In this document: in pieces, positions 63,231-64,000 of the stretch
Layout of the letters: each line of letters starts with the position of its first letter
Position numbering within the stretch: the first letter of the stretch is position 1
From: Streptomyces collinus
Lineage (GTDB): Bacteria > Actinomycetota > Actinomycetes > Streptomycetales > Streptomycetaceae
Direction: 5' to 3'
DNA: 64,000 nt
Assembly: GCF_031348265.1 (NCBI RefSeq)
Contig: NZ_CP133771.1
Span: forward strand, 6,510,001 to 6,574,000
The notes under the pieces: model-generated
Told to the model about the DNA's origin: nothing
What the model saw: only the letters and a program-made list of their open reading frames with translations
The model's database searches: none
Translations under genes and position numbers: made by a program

Positions 63231-63236
63231 CGAGAC

Positions 63237-63262
63237 GTCTCTCCACCCCCGGGTGGAGAGAC
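63237..63262 (+). terminator. Hairpin after parE
   Basis: A perfect 12-bp stem GTCTCTCCACCC / GGGTGGAGAGAC with a 2-base spacer, 105 bases beyond the parE stop. Confidence 0.7.
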
Positions 63263-63282
63263 ACACGGTCGGGGATCCACCC

Positions 63283-63642
63283 GTGATCCACCCAGGCTCC
63301 GATCCCGTGAACTGGCCAAACCCGCAGCGTCGTTCGCGCTGCTCCAGGGCATCGCGGTCGCCGGGCGTTCAGAGGCGGCCACTGGAGCGCTTGGGGGAGG
63401 CCGGGCCCAGGCCGGTCGCACCCCCTGCGCCACGGGACGGGCTCACCGGCCGGGAGACGGAAGTGGTGCTCCTCATCGCCGAGGGGCTGAGCAACCCGGA
63501 GATCGCCCGGAGGCTGCACCTCTCCACGGCGACCGTGAAGTCTCACAGCAACAACCTCTTCACCAAGACCGGGATCAAGGACCGTGCGCAGGCGGTGCGT
63601 TACGCCTACGGAAAGGGACTTGTGCGGCTACCAGCAGGTTAG
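63283..63642 (+). CDS. LuxR-type HTH protein, probably a truncated response regulator
   Basis: About 119 residues from a GTG at 63283 with GGGGA 7 bases before it. Only the C-terminal ~65 residues are recognisable: LTGRETEVVLLIAEGLSNPEIARRLHLSTATVKSHSNNLFTKTGIKDRAQAVRYAYGKGLV, a complete NarL-type HTH. The part before it is Arg/Pro/Ser-rich with no receiver domain, and its codon pattern looks non-coding. It is either a stand-alone HTH or the remnant of a response regulator. Confidence 0.55.
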   Translation: MIHPGSDPVNWPNPQRRSRCSRASRSPGVQRRPLERLGEAGPRPVAPPAPRDGLTGRETEVVLLIAEGLSNPEIARRLHLSTATVKSHSNNLFTKTGIKDRAQAVRYAYGKGLVRLPAG

Positions 63643-63710
63643 TCACCTGATGGGGTGAAGTGTGCGGGGAAGAAGAGTCGGGGATCTTCCCGTTCTGTCC
63701 ATCCTTGGGC

Positions 63711-64000
63711 ATGCAGCCAAGCAAGGGCCGTCTCCGCGGCGGTGGGGCCGGCCAGGAGAACCGGGTCGAGCCTCTCGACGGTCATGATCCGTTCCCGGCC
63801 GAGGAGGCCGGACAGCTCAGGTACGACGATCCCTGGTACGACGCCCTCGCCTCCGGCTGGGGCGAGTCGTCCGGCGACGGGGCGCAAGCTCAACCGATGG
63901 TTCCATCGGCACGGACGGAGGGCGCCACGGGGGCCGCGGCGGCCGACGTGTACCTGGAAGTGCAGCGCAGTGCGGCCTTTCAGGAGGTGCGGCGGCGGTA
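63711..64000 (+). CDS. DUF485 family membrane protein, partial at window end
   Basis: An open frame from the ATG at 63711 runs off the window. It reads DDPWYDALASGWGESSG in the middle and ends VYLEVQRSAAFQEVRRR, the conserved entry to DUF485, a small two-helix membrane protein normally encoded before a sodium:acetate-type symporter. The first ~30 residues are polar and the exact start is uncertain, with no clear ribosome site. Confidence 0.7.
   Translation, partial: MQPSKGRLRGGGAGQENRVEPLDGHDPFPAEEAGQLRYDDPWYDALASGWGESSGDGAQAQPMVPSARTEGATGAAAADVYLEVQRSAAFQEVRRR

Noticed and set aside
63639..63893. Minus-strand frame of 84 codons at the window end
   Set aside because: It lies antisense to the DUF485 gene, whose protein ends in a recognisable conserved motif; both cannot be real with similar likelihood.

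Overview
This window is chromosomal DNA from a Streptomyces species. The GC content is very high, the genes are densely packed with GTG and TTG starts common, and the gene set is diagnostic: whiH, hrdB, the nrdR-nrdJ class II reductase operon next to lexA, gluABCD and parE. The gene order follows the conserved core of Streptomyces chromosomes that I remember from S. coelicolor around SCO5774-SCO5823. That correspondence is from memory and was not searched. I see no tRNA, rRNA, phage, insertion sequence or CRISPR.

Layout. 1-2.9 kb: a sulfur-metabolism unit on the minus strand (cysteine dioxygenase and rhodanese behind a Cys-rich leader peptide) next to an FAD monooxygenase. 3.1-6.6 kb: the gluABCD glutamate-type ABC importer. 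6.8-14.1 kb: two two-component systems, an orphan TAXI-type binding protein, a MazG-like pyrophosphohydrolase and a cation/proton antiporter with its RCK_C regulatory subunit. 14.1-25.8 kb: translation and stringent-response genes (miaB, miaA, dapF, rshA, hflX) with small accessory genes and an M1 peptidase. 25.9-27.4 kb: a serine-protease lipoprotein with a truncated duplicate beside it. 27.8-32.5 kb: an aminotransferase, an IucA/IucC synthetase and a GNAT acyltransferase, which look like a minimal NRPS-independent siderophore locus. 32.7-40 kb: DinG-like helicase, lexA with its SOS box, and nrdR-nrdJ with two NrdR boxes 31 bp apart. 40-46 kb: TerD, a phosphatase, an ADP-ribosylglycohydrolase, a broken TetR gene, rnhB and two uncharacterised proteins. 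46-56 kb: RecQ with a phosphoribosyltransferase-like tail, a DUF4192 protein, a glycogen-debranching-like enzyme, a NUDIX/NrtR-type regulator and a one-polypeptide ABC transporter. 56-64 kb: whiH, hrdB (principal sigma factor), a secreted trypsin-like protease, a small zinc protein, parE, a LuxR-type HTH remnant and a partial DUF485 gene that runs off the end.

Across regions: DNA repair and replication functions cluster here (lexA, dinG, recQ, rnhB, nrdRJ, parE). At least nine genes have a TANNNT -10 box placed 6-7 nt before their start codon and no Shine-Dalgarno sequence, which is the arrangement expected for leaderless mRNAs. Several strong hairpins, one of them a perfect 50-bp palindrome, separate convergent genes. 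The least explained pieces are the siderophore-like locus, the RecQ-PRTase fusion, the TAXI protein next to a sensor kinase, and several in-frame tandem repeats.
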